DNA from: Kingdonia uniflora
Taxonomy: Eukaryota > Streptophyta > Magnoliopsida > Ranunculales > Circaeasteraceae
NCBI GenBank assembly: GCA_014058105.1
Contig: JACGCM010001844.1
Location: 1,302,001-1,366,000 of the forward strand
Length of the DNA stretch: 64,000 nucleotides
Reading direction: 5' to 3'
Both the position numbers and the translations under genes were made by a program. Numbering within the stretch: position 1 is the first letter of the stretch; each line of letters starts with the position of its first letter. This document shows positions 22,840 through 35,299 of the stretch, piece after piece. The notes below the pieces were generated by a model. That model worked only from the letters and a program-made list of their open reading frames with translations, was not told the DNA's origin and ran no database searches.

Positions 22840-24262
22840 TAAAGAACTGCACGACAGAGCGTGCGGTTCTCATGCTATAGAACATTTACTCCCAAATAGA
22901 GCTATCACACAAGGAGTATTCTGGCTGAAAATGAGAAAATAGGCCAAAGAATATTAGCAAAAGTGCGATGCTTGTCAACGACACAAACATAATATAAGGG
23001 CCCTATCGCTCAAACTTCATGCAAGTAAGGTGTATTGGCCGTTCAAGCGATGGGCTCTCGATCTTGTAGGTAAATTTCCAAACACACTGGGAAATAGAAA
23101 GTTCCTACTCGTGGCAACATATTACTTTACCAAACTGGTTGAAGCAGTCCCACTCTGTCAAACTTGAGAAGAAGAGATTATTAAGTTCATATGGGAAAAT
23201 ATTATCATAAAATTTGGCTACCCCCACCTAATTCGGAGCGATAATGGGCCCCAGTTTGTTGGGGAAAAAGTTGTCAATTTCTTGAATAAATATAACATCA
23301 TACATTCACCATCAAATCCATATTACCTCCAATGGAATGGTCAGACGGAATTACAAACAAAACCATAGTTGTTGGTCTCAAGAAGCGACTGGAAATAGAA
23401 AAGAAAGGAAACTGGTTAAGGGAGCTACCACATGTCTTATGGGCTAACATGACGACTCCAGGGTAATCGGCAGGATGCTATCCATTTTTATTTGCTTACA
23501 GCACTGAGGCTGTAATCCCAACAGAGTATCACCACCCAGTTAGAGATCGTGAACTAGCTGACGAGGAAAACGAGTTCGAGTTGGCACGCAACATAAATTG
23601 GATAGATGCAGGGGCAGATTTATAGGCTTACCAGGGGGGGGGGGGCAGTGCCCTCTTAATTTTTGTATAAATATGAATTTTTATAAGTGCAAAAATGTAT
23701 CCATATATCAAATGCCCTATTATTTTGCATACCTTAGAGACTAAGCTCACCCAATACACTCCCAAGGTCCCAGTCCAAGTTAGGTCACTAATTATTATCA
23801 AAAATCCCCCCAAAATAGTCCTCAAAGTTACTCATTTATTCTTGGGAAACCCAATTTCTTTTGGGTTCTGCCCCTAAAGCCTTAAACCAATCCATTTTAC
23901 TTAGCTCCCCTATTCCAAAATGATAGCTCTGCCCCTAAATAGATGAGATAAGAGATCGGGCTGTGGTAAATTTAGGCAGGTGCCACAATATGCTGGCAAA
24001 CTCATAAAATAGAAGAGTTTGACCTCGTGAATTTAAAATTAGTAGCTTAGTTATCATAAAAATCCCTCATAATAGAAAAGGGCCGAATGCTGGGAAGCTC
24101 GCAGAGATCTGAGAAGGGCCATTTATAATAGTAGGAAGAGCTGGATTGGGTTCATACTACTTGATGGCAGAGGAAGAATTCTAGATTCCAAATCCTTGGA
24201 ATACAAGGAGATTGAAGAAATACTATCGATAGTTCGATTTATTTCTTAACAGGATACCATTT
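22840..24262 (+). pseudogene. Integrase of element 1, interrupted by a MITE
   Basis: The zinc-binding part keeps RACGSHAIEHLLPNRAI and CDACQRH. The core keeps RWALDLVGKF, LVATYYFTKLVEAVPLCQT and IRSDNGPQFVGEKVVNFLNK, with the last acid in NGQTEL just before a frameshift. Residues D, D and E are therefore visible. The C-terminal part is split at 23609 by a MITE and resumes at 23946 (CGKFRQVPQYAGKLIK region). It ends with GRILDSKSLEYKEIEEILS before the non-coding 3' zone. Confidence 0.75.
23609..23938. mobile_element. hAT-type MITE in the integrase of element 1
   Basis: The element begins CAGGGGCAGA and ends TCTGCCCCTAA. The target ATAGATG is repeated at 23602-23608 and 23939-23945 (octamers GATAGATG/AATAGATG, 7 of 8). 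The 330-bp AT-rich interior has no coding sequence of its own. A poly-G run of 12 is at 23634-23645. Confidence 0.8.
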
Positions 24263-24449
24263 AAATCTACAGTTTATCAGTCAGTTTACTTTCAAAAGTA
24301 AGATTTAATCTCCAAATTGTACGTACATTCTCATTTCATCAATGAAAACTATTCAAGTTTTTCCCCACATTATTGTCTTCTATCATAAGTCAAATAAATA
24401 TCATTGATTAAGCGAATGTTAAACTAGCTTTAATCCTTTGATAAGTCTA
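24263..24449. other. Post-integrase zone of element 1 with a single tandem-repeat unit
   Basis: Sequence TTTTTCCCCACATTATTGTC to TTAATCCTTTG aligns with the region after integrase in element 2. It holds only one copy of the ATTAAGCG..TAAACTAGCTTTAATC unit, which is multiplied about a dozen times there. No gene is seen. Confidence 0.6.
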
Positions 24450-25115
24450 TCATACATTTACAATAATCGATCTACTTAGTTTTTTTCTACAAATTCTTTT
24501 ACTCACACCAGAAGATCCTTCAGCAACCTCTAGGGCTCTAGAACCAACGACCTCTCTACCATTTTTTTCTTGACATTTGCTTATAGGTACAATGTTGAGT
24601 TCAACTCGATTCAAATACTCAGCACGAATTATATCCACATTACAGATGGCTCCAATTTTAACCATGAAATCATACATCTTATCCTTCTCTTCTTCAATCC
24701 TCCTTATTTTTCCCCCCAAAAATGCTATAACCGTCACCAACTGCCTCTCCTAACGGTCTCCTAACGTAAGTCTGTCCCTGTTCGGTAGAGACAGTTATAT
24801 TACCCATTTATAACTGTCCCTCAAAATCCCGAATGATCTCCTCCAGTGATCCTCTGCGATTTCCTTTGAACATTTTTCATTTATCAAACCGGTCTCAAGT
24901 TTTATTTTAAGGTTGGTTAAATTTCTTACAGTGGTTTGAGCTGTGATCAAATCGATCTAAAATTTCATATTGAGATCAATAAGGTTTTCTAATGCAGTAT
25001 GAGCTGCTTTCAAATCGATCTCAAGTTTTAGATTGAGATCGGTAATGGCATGTAAAGAAGTTTAAGCAATTTTCAAGCCATCCTTCACCACAGATCGATC
25101 CCTCATAATATTCTT
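24450..25115 (-). pseudogene. aORF1 of element 1, C-terminal part (antisense to gag-pol)
   Basis: The open minus-strand stretch 24740-24450 has IEEEKDKMYDFMVKIGAICN and NRVELNIVPISKC. These align with LKRDTLYDYLSGRGCICR and NALEIKLGSRPAKL in element 2 at 60060-60320 (-). Further out, 25115-24780 reads as heptad-rich coiled coil: DLKAAHTALENLIDLNMKF, then LTNLKIKLETGLINEKC. It is the tail of a long antisense gene whose head is at 37020-37910. The function is unknown; the protein is largely coiled coil. Confidence 0.6.
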
Positions 25116-25202
25116 TATGAAAATATAAAATACATTCCTCATAGATTGTAATACACAAAAGCCATTTTACATAAATATATATACAGTATCATAGTCACTC
25201 AA

Positions 25203-25420
25203 TCATAAATAAATCTTTAAAACACCAACATGAGCTGAGACATCTTCAGCCTTCAAGCTATGCAGGTTTCTAGCTTTTGTAGCCAAACGCTCTATGGCAG
25301 TAGGGTTTGGGTGCACTCCATCAATATTACATTCTAGGGTATTTGTATCAAGACAAACTTAATTTGGCAAGTCTCCCAAGGCAGCAAAACATGAATGAAT
25401 GGCTGAGATAGATTTTCAGC
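25203..25420 (-). pseudogene. Tail of an unrecognised protein gene, captured or inserted
   Basis: The minus strand reads ALGDLPN, a stop, then VCLDTNTLECNIDGVHPNP and TAIERLATKARNLHSLKAED, ending KIYL before TGA at 25205-25203. The even composition and absence of low complexity make it look like genuine protein rather than chance. It differs from the element's own proteins. I cannot name the family. One in-frame stop suggests decay. Confidence 0.35.
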
Positions 25421-28151
25421 CGTCCAAACCAATTGGTACAACCCAAAAAACTACCCAAGCCTCCCTCTCCCACGTCCCTTTTACATTTAAAACTCTTAAC
25501 GTGGCTTAACAAAAAACAAACATGCCATTTTGAAAGGAAAAGGAAAACTGTTGTAACTGTACATTAAGTTATCTTTCCCAGCCCTTTCTACTCCTCTCTC
25601 ACTCCCAATAATCCCTCTATAGTCTACATCTATACCAGGTACATCTACCTCTCTCTCTCTCTTTCTCTCTCTACTAGGTTCCTCTTTTTCTTAAGCAAAT
25701 TCACTATTTTGTGGTTTGATTTGATTTTTGGGAATTTTTTTCTTTAATTGGGAATTATGATTAAAGCTAGGCATTGCCTTGAATTTTGGGCAATAACCTC
25801 TCTATGTCCTTCGTTGCTTTGTTTTAATTTTTATGGGCATTTGGTTGAATAACAGAGGATGCAAAACTTCAACAAATTCACTAATTTGTTGAATTTGCTA
25901 AATCATTAGTCTCTACATCCGTAGTTAATTCAGGTAAATTTATAGAAGGTACCACTTAATTGTTCTTATTAATCGTTATTTGTTAAAATCTACAAAAGAA
26001 ATTTTTGTGACGGATTACTTTTTCGCTTCCAGGGTGAGATCAAATTTTTGTTGATTAATTAGTAGCTAATGATGATGTTAAAGCCGGTGGCACGCAATTT
26101 GTGTTTGGCACCCCTCGAACCCTCATTCTTATCTTTGATTGATTGGGAAGCAAAAAACATCCTGATCAAGATTAGGAAAATGCTACTGTGAAACCATTTG
26201 TTGTTGCGTTCAAATATAGTGTTCCGTAGATGGGACAAAATAATGCTCCATAAGCTATTTTATTACCACTTATTTATGTGTATGTTACTTTCATTTGGAT
26301 GAAAATGCAGAACATATTGGTTCTGAAACATAATGGCCGATAAACTGAAAGCTCCATAAGTTGGTAAACTTTGTATTTGTTTAGTTTTATTAGTTCCACC
26401 TTGGATGCAACATGTTTATTTATCTTTGCTAATAGTACTTTCAATGTGGAGTCGGAGATGCAATTATCAACATTGGGAAATGATAAATAAAAAAACAAAT
26501 GTACTACATTGGGTTTAAATGTAGGATGATAAGGTAGAAGAGAAATGAAATGAATTAAAAATGAAATCTTGTGGCATGGGGCCTGCGGAAAAGGGTACAT
26601 ATGTAACTTCAAATTGTGTAGTTTTCAAAGCTATAACGGAAATGATAATTGGAGTTTGGAGGACGGTGATGGTTGTCTGGATGTGTTACCTATAGTTGTT
26701 TGTTAAGGTAGTTGGTTTTGGTGGATAGTTATTTTATGGGTATCCTTGAATTTGGTTGAGTGTCCTATGAGTCATAATAAAGGCTTATATTTTTAGTCTC
26801 ATTCATTTATGCAATTTTTTTAAAGAATTCAGGGAAGTATCAAAGAAAGGGAAACTAGGGCAATGATATTTGCTTTTATAATTATTTTTAACTAATACAT
26901 GGGTTTTACATGGACCGCTCAAGACTAAATCTATACACTTTTACATTTGTCGTCGTTTTAAAAAACTTTAAACTTTTTCATTGGTAGTCATTTATTGAAT
27001 GTTACAAGAATCCCTCTATTAAGTGGCTCTTCATAAGAACTAATTCAAAGAGATGTACTGATGAACATATATCTTCCCTTTTCTTTGATTATTGCGTTGA
27101 TAGAGGCAATGTTGTTTACTTTCAATTAATTAGTCCTTAAATAGGTTTGATTTGTTTTGTGGTTTTCATTCTCTTATATTTGGATGTAGTTTTCATTCTC
27201 TCAGATTAAATAATGGCATTTTCTTCCTACCTTATCGTTGATCATAGGGTATAGTCGGTCGCTTTTGTAGTTGTACTCATATTATAACCATGATTTTGAG
27301 TATAATCACAAGGTTGTGTAATATGAGATGCAAGGAAGATATATACTAAGAAGGCTTACATGCGATAGATGTGAAGGAGGAGAAGGTAATTAAAGTGGAG
27401 CCAAATTGAGAAGGGAAGAAGCGAAATAAAAGTAGAAGATTAATTTGTACATTCAAGCTAATTTTTTATTATAAAAGTAGTAACTTGTAGTCTGTGTGAA
27501 AATAGTGACAAGTGGAACTAAATGAAGGTTTTGAATGTTATTCCTTGGGAGTCAATATAAAGTATGTTTTGTTTTTGTTTTTGTTTTTTTTCATTCATGT
27601 TGATTCATTTATGTTCACTAGACTGTCTCAATGGTTTGCCTTACCAAAATAGGCGATATGTTAATGGTATTCAACTTTTATGCTCTTTAATTTATGCAAC
27701 AAGATACTACTTTGTACATGTCAATTTCTGTAAGTAGTAGGATGTATTGTGTCTAATTGCATTCAGACCTAAGATAAAATGCATTAAATTAAAAATGTTT
27801 AAAAGGTTGGGTGATAGGCATACCAAGTTATGCTCTCCGATTCACGATTTCTAATCATCACTTCTACTCTTGCAATACTATGTTTATTTTAACAGCAAAG
27901 TTTGGAATATCAATTTAAAACCACGCCTTAAGAAGTAAAGGCCATAGGTAACATTCACCATTAATAGAGCTACTCCCAATAATTGCCATGACTGACTCGT
28001 GCAAATATATCAACAAGGAACCCATATTCCCAAGGAATTAATTTGATTAAGAAAATTTTAAACGAGAAAAAGTTGGTCTGAAAGGAAAAAACTATATCTC
28101 TAGAAAAACATCTAGAGCCCTCACTACCAAACCAACCATAGCCATAGGAAG
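25421..28151. other. Unassigned AT-rich insertion sequence
   Basis: This 2.7 kb interrupts aORF1 of element 1, together with the solo LTR and 30626-30780. A CT-rich leader-like patch (TCTCTCTCTCTCT, 25650-25670) is followed by AT-rich DNA. A short open piece near 26080 (+) reads KAGGTQFVFGTP, but stops soon intervene. No transposon end, transposase or conserved gene was recognised. Confidence 0.4.
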
Positions 28152-30625
28152 TGTAGTGACCCGGATTATTATTATTATTATTATTATTAATCATTATGCA
28201 TCCACATATATTACTATACATCATGCATCCTCATATTATTGCATTTATCAGGTTTTGTGTTTTTCATTTCGGTGGTTTCGGTGGTTGTTGGGCGGAGGAG
28301 GTTGAGTTGTGTTTTTGGGAACCCGTGGTTGCTTTGGTAGGAGTGTATGTAGTTTTTATGTTGTTGTGTGGTGTGTGATCCGGGGGGGGGGGGGGGGGGG
28401 GTCTTAGGAAGATTTCTTAAGTTTGTGCCAGTTTTTGTTTGAGGGAATTTTCTTATTTTCTGGAGTTCTTCCTGTCCAGTTTTATTCGAACAAACTTGTT
28501 TCTGTTCGAATATGTTCCTTTCTATTTATTTTTATTCGAATAACTTATTTTTTTGTTCGAATAGATTTCTACCTATTTTATTTTGTTCAAACAACTTTTC
28601 TTTCTATTCGAATAGATGTCTGTTCAGTTGATTTATATCTGTCTTGTTTTATTTGAACAAGCTTATTTCTATTCGAATATGGTTCTTTTTGTTCAGTTTT
28701 TTTTGAACATAAATATATTATGTTCGAACAGAGGCGTGTTTTGGCGATCAGGTTGGGTCTTTTCTTGTGATTCTTGGTCATTGATCTTGCCTCGAGATGA
28801 GTGTTGGCTATTTAGGGTTTTATATCCCCCATTTCTCACTCTCTCACTTTCTTATCTCTCTCTTTCTTAAATTAAATCCTCTCCTCCCTTTCTCCTCCTT
28901 TGTGATTGGGTTGATCTTTGCCACTTCATCCGGTAAGTAATTTCCCTATTTCATCTTCCTTATCGTCGATTCAATTTTTGTTTTGGTTGGAACCTTTGTG
29001 ATTTAGGGTTTTATGATTTTTGGGTTGATTTGGGGTATTTGTTGAATTGTGGAGTTGTGATTATTGTAGGCGTTGGGTTGGTTGTGCTGGTTTGATTGTT
29101 GGAAGGTGGTGTTAAAGTTGGGTTGTTCTGCTGATTATTGGATTTATCGTTTATCAGGCAAGTGTCCCTTCCTTGCTAAATTCCTCTACTAGTTTAATCA
29201 GTGTTGGTTAGAGTGATATGCATTTGGCAGTGAGGTGTTATGTGATTTAGTTATAGTCTATTTTGGATTCTTCTGTTTAGTTGTTAATTTAGCTTGTTTC
29301 CTATTGTTAGGCATGTAGAGTTGTGTTTCTCTTTTGTCTTTTAGAAAGTTGTGCATTCGTGTGGTATTCTCGTGGCCTTGTCCTTGAATACTGTGTTTCA
29401 GTCATTTTGAGACTGATGTGGTTTGGATGTTATGACTGGTAGTCACTGTTTATTTGTGTTAGAATTGTTTACCATTATCTCAGGCAGGTGGTTATCCTAT
29501 GTGTACTGGCCGTGTTGGTGGCTATTGTGTCTTGATCCTTGGGATCTGTTTGCATCTGTTGATTTTATACTCTTTTTAACTTAACAAGGTCGGATACATA
29601 AAACAACTCCACATCGGCTGACCCTCGATAGGATTTAGGATTCCTATATCGGGTTAAAATAGTAGGTAAAGTTCAGGCTGGATACTATCATATCTATTAC
29701 CCATCCGGGAGTGTGGGATGGTATAAGGCAGTTTTCCTCAGGTACCCGTCTTATCCTCCGTGAGGTTGAAATTCCTTGGAATTGTAAATAAAGTTCGAAC
29801 GTTGGCTCTGTGGGTTGGAAAGCCCGGAACACTCTGATCAAGTGATAAATCTTTAGCGTGGTCGAGCTTAACAAAAATCATACCCATTGTATCCCATTGA
29901 GATTTCTTTAAGGTTATTATGCATTAGCGGTTGATCAGCCCATATATACTTTATAATAGGGTCTAGTTCATTGATTTCATCGTATCATTAAGCATTTAGT
30001 CTTAGGACAATTCTAGAATCGCATCATATCATCTCATATCATATCATATCATACCATCACATCATCTCATCACATCATTATATCTATATTCCTCTTCTCT
30101 TAGATATTTCTTCTTACTTCTATTCTTTACTTATATTACTGTACCTTAAACGTTCCCTATCACATTTACCTCTTCCTCTTTCTCTGTACTAGCTTTATTA
30201 ATAGGTTATTTAGCTTTGTTGGGCATTAGTGACCCATGGTTTTATTCACTCTCGTTTTGTCCCCCCTTTTAGAGGTAGAGTAGTTGTTGGTTTTGCTGAG
30301 GGCTTTAGCTGTGTTGGAGACAGTTTTGCTACTGCAGATTTGTTCTAGTTATTGTATTCTTGTACGATGATTTTAGCTTTTGTCGTTGTACATTATCGAG
30401 ATATTGTATTTATATCTTCAGCTTGATATATATATATATATATCTTTTTCTTTTGCTTCCGCTTTATTCTTCTTTTCACTCTAATGATATTACTATAGTG
30501 AATGACTGAGCTATTTCCTATTAGTATAGTTATTCGTGGGGGCGAATCTTTGGATTCCCTGACTAGCACGCCTTGAATGACATTGTTTTAAATATGCTTT
30601 AATTATTGGAATTTGGGGCGTGACA
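28152..30625 (+). mobile_element. 2.47 kb solo LTR with perfect target-site duplication
   Basis: It starts TGTAGTGACCCGG and ends GGGGCGTGACA, flanked on both sides by GGAAG (28147-28151 and 30626-30630). The inverted TGT..ACA ends and the 5-bp duplication are those of an LTR retrotransposon. No gag-pol is present, so this is an LTR left after LTR-LTR recombination. The ends resemble those of large chromovirus (Tekay/Del-like) LTRs. Inside are (ATT)n at 28163-28190, poly-G of 20 at 28382-28401 and phased TTCGAA motifs at 28485-28740. Also present are a TATA-like TTTTATATCC near 28818, a splice-donor-like GGTAAGTAA at 28931, an ATCAT repeat at 30021-30080 and an (AT)n tract near 30430. Confidence 0.88.
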
Positions 30626-30779
30626 GGAAGTGGATTATTGCAGTGCCAAGGGTGTGTCAACATATATTGTAGTATTGAGCATGTATCTACAGTATTGGTA
30701 ATGTCGATGTACTTCCCCGTGCGTAGTCACAGGTAGTACTAGTTCCCTTGTAAAACTCCAAGATAAGCTTCCTTAAGTC

Positions 30780-32277
30780 CTCTCTTACTTTTAATTTTGG
30801 CCTCGAGAAATAACGTTAACGTCATAATGTCTTTCGTTACGGATGGAGTATCCTCTTTAATACTACCGGGCAGGAAATGCCGAATTTTAATATACCTACT
30901 CCTACTTTTCCTAACTACTTCATGCCATTATATTTTTTCTTTAGCCTTGCTGAGATGTGCATCACATAAACTTTTCCAGTGTGCATCACTAAGAGCTTTA
31001 TATTCTCTCACCCGACCCTCCGTCTGTGCAGTGACATGAGTTGTTATAGCTAGTGAGTTATTCGCCCTAGATAGTTCTTTCCTCAGAGTATCAATAATCA
31101 TTTGCAATTCAATAATACCCTACAATTAAGAATCTTATATCAATTCAAAAGCAACATAAAAAATCTATTTAAATACTACCAATAATTTACAGACAACAAA
31201 CCACAGATAAACATTATCCAATAAGAATATCGAGGCAGCAAGTTAAGCTACCTTATCTTGAACATTAGCCTCCCAAGCCTGATTTTTCTTGAGAAGAACG
31301 TTCCCATTCAGACTAGAAGCAGTCTCGCAAATTGGAGTAAAAGCAACAACACCATCATCATCTTTATTAACGAGCCCGACAACATCAGCGGGTCAACCTT
31401 CGGCTGCGGCCATAATGTCAGCCTCAGAATAACCATCTTCCTGGAGACGCCGGGCTAGATTGTCTCGAGTTACACTCACTTTGTTGATGTTGGAAGTAGA
31501 TTCTTGCTCGAGCTTATCCAAAATTACCTGAAAAGAAGACTTCAGTCTAGCCCTCTCCGAATCTGACCTAACTCTCTTCTCAGCCAGCTTGGCCATTTCC
31601 TCCTTTAACTCCTTCTCCAGCTTAACTACCCACCTCTTCAAGGAAGCCTCCCTCTCAAATGACTGAGATAGATAAAGCCTCAGATAAAAAATGTGGACAT
31701 ATGATCTTTACCGTTCTCGATATTGAAAACAAGGCCCTTTAGTACGTGAGAAACCCGAATAAACAAATAATGAGAATGCAAACATAGAGATGTTACACAA
31801 AAAGAAAATCAAGATATTTCAAATTATCCTCTGCAGCTCGGCCTCCACCGCAGACTTCACATTAGAGCCTAGAGAAACAACAAGATTCCAAAAGTTTTTT
31901 CCATAGCTTTAAGATCATCCATTATCTTGGGTTCCATGGTGATGAGCTTTGTCACAACCACAATAGGTATAGAAGGTACGTCGGTTAACCTCTGGGATTT
32001 TCTACCTCCTCACCATCTCTAGTAGGAGAATCGGATAGAGTGCTCTTCAAGTTCGCCTACGGCCTGAAATGCCAAAATCTAGAGCTGTCAAGAGAGGCAA
32101 CAAAGAGAAGGCTCTAGCCCTTGTGACCTTCGGAACAGAGACACCGGTGTCCAGAAGTATCCAATGCAGTAGGAGAAACTGTAAACATGGACCCCCTTTT
32201 TCCAATATCATCCATCTTTCTTTTTGCTTAGGCCTTCTGAACTTTGAGTGATTTACTATTTAACCTCTTATGCCTGC
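30780..32277 (-). pseudogene. aORF1 of element 1, central coiled-coil part
   Basis: Minus-strand stretches include ELQMIIDTLRKELSRANN (about 31100-31050). At 31641-31393, KRWVVKLEKELKEEMAKLAE is followed by LARRLQEDGYSEADIMAAAE. The block GYSEADIMAAAE matches RYSKAKIMAIMED in element 2 near 62260 (-). The segment nearest 32277 reads RLNSKSLKVQKA, matching RVNSRAEKVQKS in element 3. It is mostly charged coiled coil. The open parts are broken by stops. The Athila-like element separates this part from its N-terminal half. Confidence 0.65.
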
Positions 32278-32703
32278 TGATAATTCGTATCAAATCGAGT
32301 GTTGTAATATTAGTAGGGTTGTCATTCACAAGGATGCATCGATTAAAATGTTAACTCTTTTATCAAATTGAAGAAAACAAATTCAATTTACTCTAACAAA
32401 TATTGACCATTGATTAAAAATAACTTACAGATTCATAAGAGAACAAGGAAATCCCCAAAAGTACTTCCAAAAAGAAGCAATTCTCAATCATAAATTAAAG
32501 TACTCTTTTCTCAAAAGTATAAGAAAGCTACAGTGGAAAGAGAGAATTCTTGTCTTTCTCTCCCTCTTTGCTTTATAAGATAACAAAAAAATCTCATAAC
32601 TCTCACAAAAAATAATAATTTCAATTAGGCCTAATAAAACATTAAATGAGGTTCTAGATCATGTCAATTTAAGGACAAAAATATGTATTTTTCATGCCTA
32701 TCA
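32278..32703 (-). repeat. 3' LTR of the Athila-like element
   Basis: It is 426 bp, in minus orientation. Its inner edge TGATAGGCATG is preceded on the minus strand by the polypurine tract TTTGGGGGTATT (32704-32716), as expected for a 3' LTR. Segments GCTACAGTGGAAAGAGAG and TTAAGGACAAAAATA match the LTR remnant at 35771-36122. Confidence 0.8.
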
Positions 32704-32716
32704 AATACCCCCAAAC

Positions 32717-34010
32717 TAACAGATTTCTAGTTCCTTAACATAAGAAAAGAAAATTAAACTCTTTCATAATTTCTTACGATTGTATTTAGTGCATCTAACA
32801 AGCCTTTAAACCTATAGGAGCCCTATAGGATGAGTTGTGTCTCATGAAGGTTTTTAGTAAATATACCCACAAAATTCTATCAAGATGTTCTGGTATTATA
32901 AACAACTTATAATTATTGCTCCTGGTATCTGTAAAATGGATTAAATTCATCTCAAAGATATAACACGTAAACGAGGGTTAACCATTAGATACGTTAGAAT
33001 TTGTCAAGTCAATTTTACTACCATCAGATTAGATCAAGTTTTAGAATTTCATCTTTTTGTGCAGTGAATTTAGTTTTTGAAATTAAGGTGTTTGTTAATC
33101 CTTCTAATTAACCTTAGCCTTATCTCAAGTATGGTAGAAGAAATCTTGAAGTTAGTTCGACAAATGCCTTACTTTGTTCGCTTTCTTTTATTAATTTTTT
33201 AAGAAACATATATATCCGCACAAGCTTTTCAAGGTAAGCCGTTACATTTGAGTTTTTATTTGCTCTTTTATACTTGTAACTTATCCTCTTTCACATAGTT
33301 CTTAACTATACTCGTAGAGACTCGTATTTTACACTTTGGTTTCTTCCTTTCACATTGATTCATAGCTTTCCTCAAGATTGGTAAAAATTCTTCCTCTTTC
33401 AGTTCTAAATCTTGTGAGAGACCTTGAATTATGAATTTTTTTATATTTTTTATATTTTTCCAGTATGCCAGTTTCTTGAAGGAGCCAATAACATGTGAAA
33501 TTACATACAAACCATTATTTAAATTTTTGTGAAACGAATATTTCTAGGTAGTTGTCTCCCTTGTTATAGATTCTTCCTAACCCAAACTGTTGATTAATTA
33601 AAATGTGACAATTAGTTTGAATAAAAACCATAATAACAAAGATATGTAAAGTGCAAATATGTATTTTTTTTCTTTTAAAACCCATCTAATAGGATGGTAG
33701 TACCAAAATCTTCAAAATTCTTAATGCATTAACAATTTACGGTTTAAAATAAACCACAACCTTAGAAAAAGTTGTGACAATCTTATTTTCCCCACTCTCA
33801 AACTGAATCAACATGTGTTCCCACAGTTTCTAAAAATAAAAAGAACAAGAAAAAATATGGAAATATTACCTGAATACGATAAGGGTTGCCTCCCGCAAGT
33901 GCTAAGTTTAACGTCTTTAGCCAGACGATGGTAGGTATCCCCAAACTAGATAAGACTATGGGTAAAAATAAATGTACCTATATTGTATATGATGGGTCCT
34001 AAAGATTTAT
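32717..34010 (-). other. 3' non-coding part of the Athila-like element
   Basis: This is AT-rich DNA between integrase and the 3' LTR. The open stretch 33510-33268 (-) is Lys-rich without recognisable motifs. Intact Athila elements often carry an envelope-like ORF here, but I see no signal peptide or membrane segment to support one. Confidence 0.4.
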
Positions 34011-34019
34011 ATCCTCTCT

Positions 34020-35150
34020 CAAACCAGTAAAGTATTCGTGAAATGGTTTAAGTCTCTGTCCATTTACCTTATTAATCTTGCCAGTACGAGGGTCAAGAAT
34101 TTCAATATCTCAATGGGGAAAACCGCTTTGATAATGAACGGCCTGGTCTAGCAGGATTGAAGTTTTTTAGAAAACAAATGAAGACGCGAAGAATACAATT
34201 AAACTTTTTGATCAACTTCAAAGGTCTTTCGCAAGATATTTTTATCATGGAAAGACTTGGTTCTTTCTTTGTATATCTTTACGGATTCATATGCATCTTT
34301 TTGGAGCTCATCCAACTCATTAAGTTATAGCTTATGCCAAAATTAAACATTTTTATTGCCCAATAAGCTTTATGCTCAAGTTTGATTTGAAGGTGACATG
34401 CCTTACCGTAAACGAGTTCGTAAGGTTACATTTTAATCGGGGTTTTATATGTAGTGCGATAAGCCCAACGTGCATTAGTTAGTCCTACAGACCAATCTTT
34501 ACGATTTAGGTTAACTGTCTTTTGGATAATATGTTTAATCTTCCGATTAGAAACTTCCACTTGCCCACTAGTTTGCGAATGATAAGGTATTGCCACCTTA
34601 TGGGTGCCACTATGCTTTTTGATAAGGGAAGCAAAAAATTTATTGTTAAAATATGACCCCCATCGTTAATAATAGCCCTCAGTGTTCCAAATCGATAAAA
34701 AATATTTTCTTTTAACAAATTAAGAACAACATTGTTATTCGTTCTTGATGGGATGGCTTCAACCCATTTTGAAACATAGTCCACTCCAACTAGGATGTAC
34801 TCATATCCAAAAGACTTGGGAAAATGCCCATAAAATCAATACCCCAAACATCAAAGGGTTCAATAACTAAAATTGGAGATAAGGGCATCATCTTTTTTCG
34901 AGAAAGGGCTCCCATTTTCTGGCATCTCTCGCACACTTTATAAAATGTATGCGCATCGTGACATAAGGTAGGTCAATAGAAGTCGTACTGCAAAATCTTT
35001 GCCACAGTCTTTTTAGAGCTAAAGTGACTTCCACATGCTTGGGTATGGCAAAATGATAAAATATTGGTGAATTCAAATTGTGGAACACTTCTCCTAATGA
35101 TTTGGTCAATACAATACTTGAACAAATATGGATCATCCTAAAAGAAGTAC
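34020..35150 (-). pseudogene. Integrase of the Athila-like element
   Basis: Minus strand, from N to C: the zinc-binding region (35136-34888, broken), [62 protein letters not shown] and YGKACHLQIKLEHKAYWAI. It then continues to FEVDQKV and the VNGQRL-like tail. The first and second catalytic acids (GIDF, INDGG) are visible. Numerous stops and frameshifts show decay. Confidence 0.75.
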
Positions 35151-35299
35151 TTCGCTTGACTAACGAATCGATCTTTGTCAGGTTTAGTCTAATGGTCGGG
35201 AATGGTGTATGTGGCTAAGTAATTAGCAATATCTATAAATCATGGCAACTCAGGAACTGAATTCACATCTTTAAGTTGTTCATTTTGGAAGGATTCCCT

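Noticed and set aside
28196..28870. Several hydrophobic open frames in the solo LTR
   Set aside because: They arise from T-rich repeat sequence in the U3 zone, with no start context or homology.
33268..33510. Envelope-like ORF of the Athila-like element
   Set aside because: It is a short Lys-rich stretch with no signal peptide or transmembrane segment.
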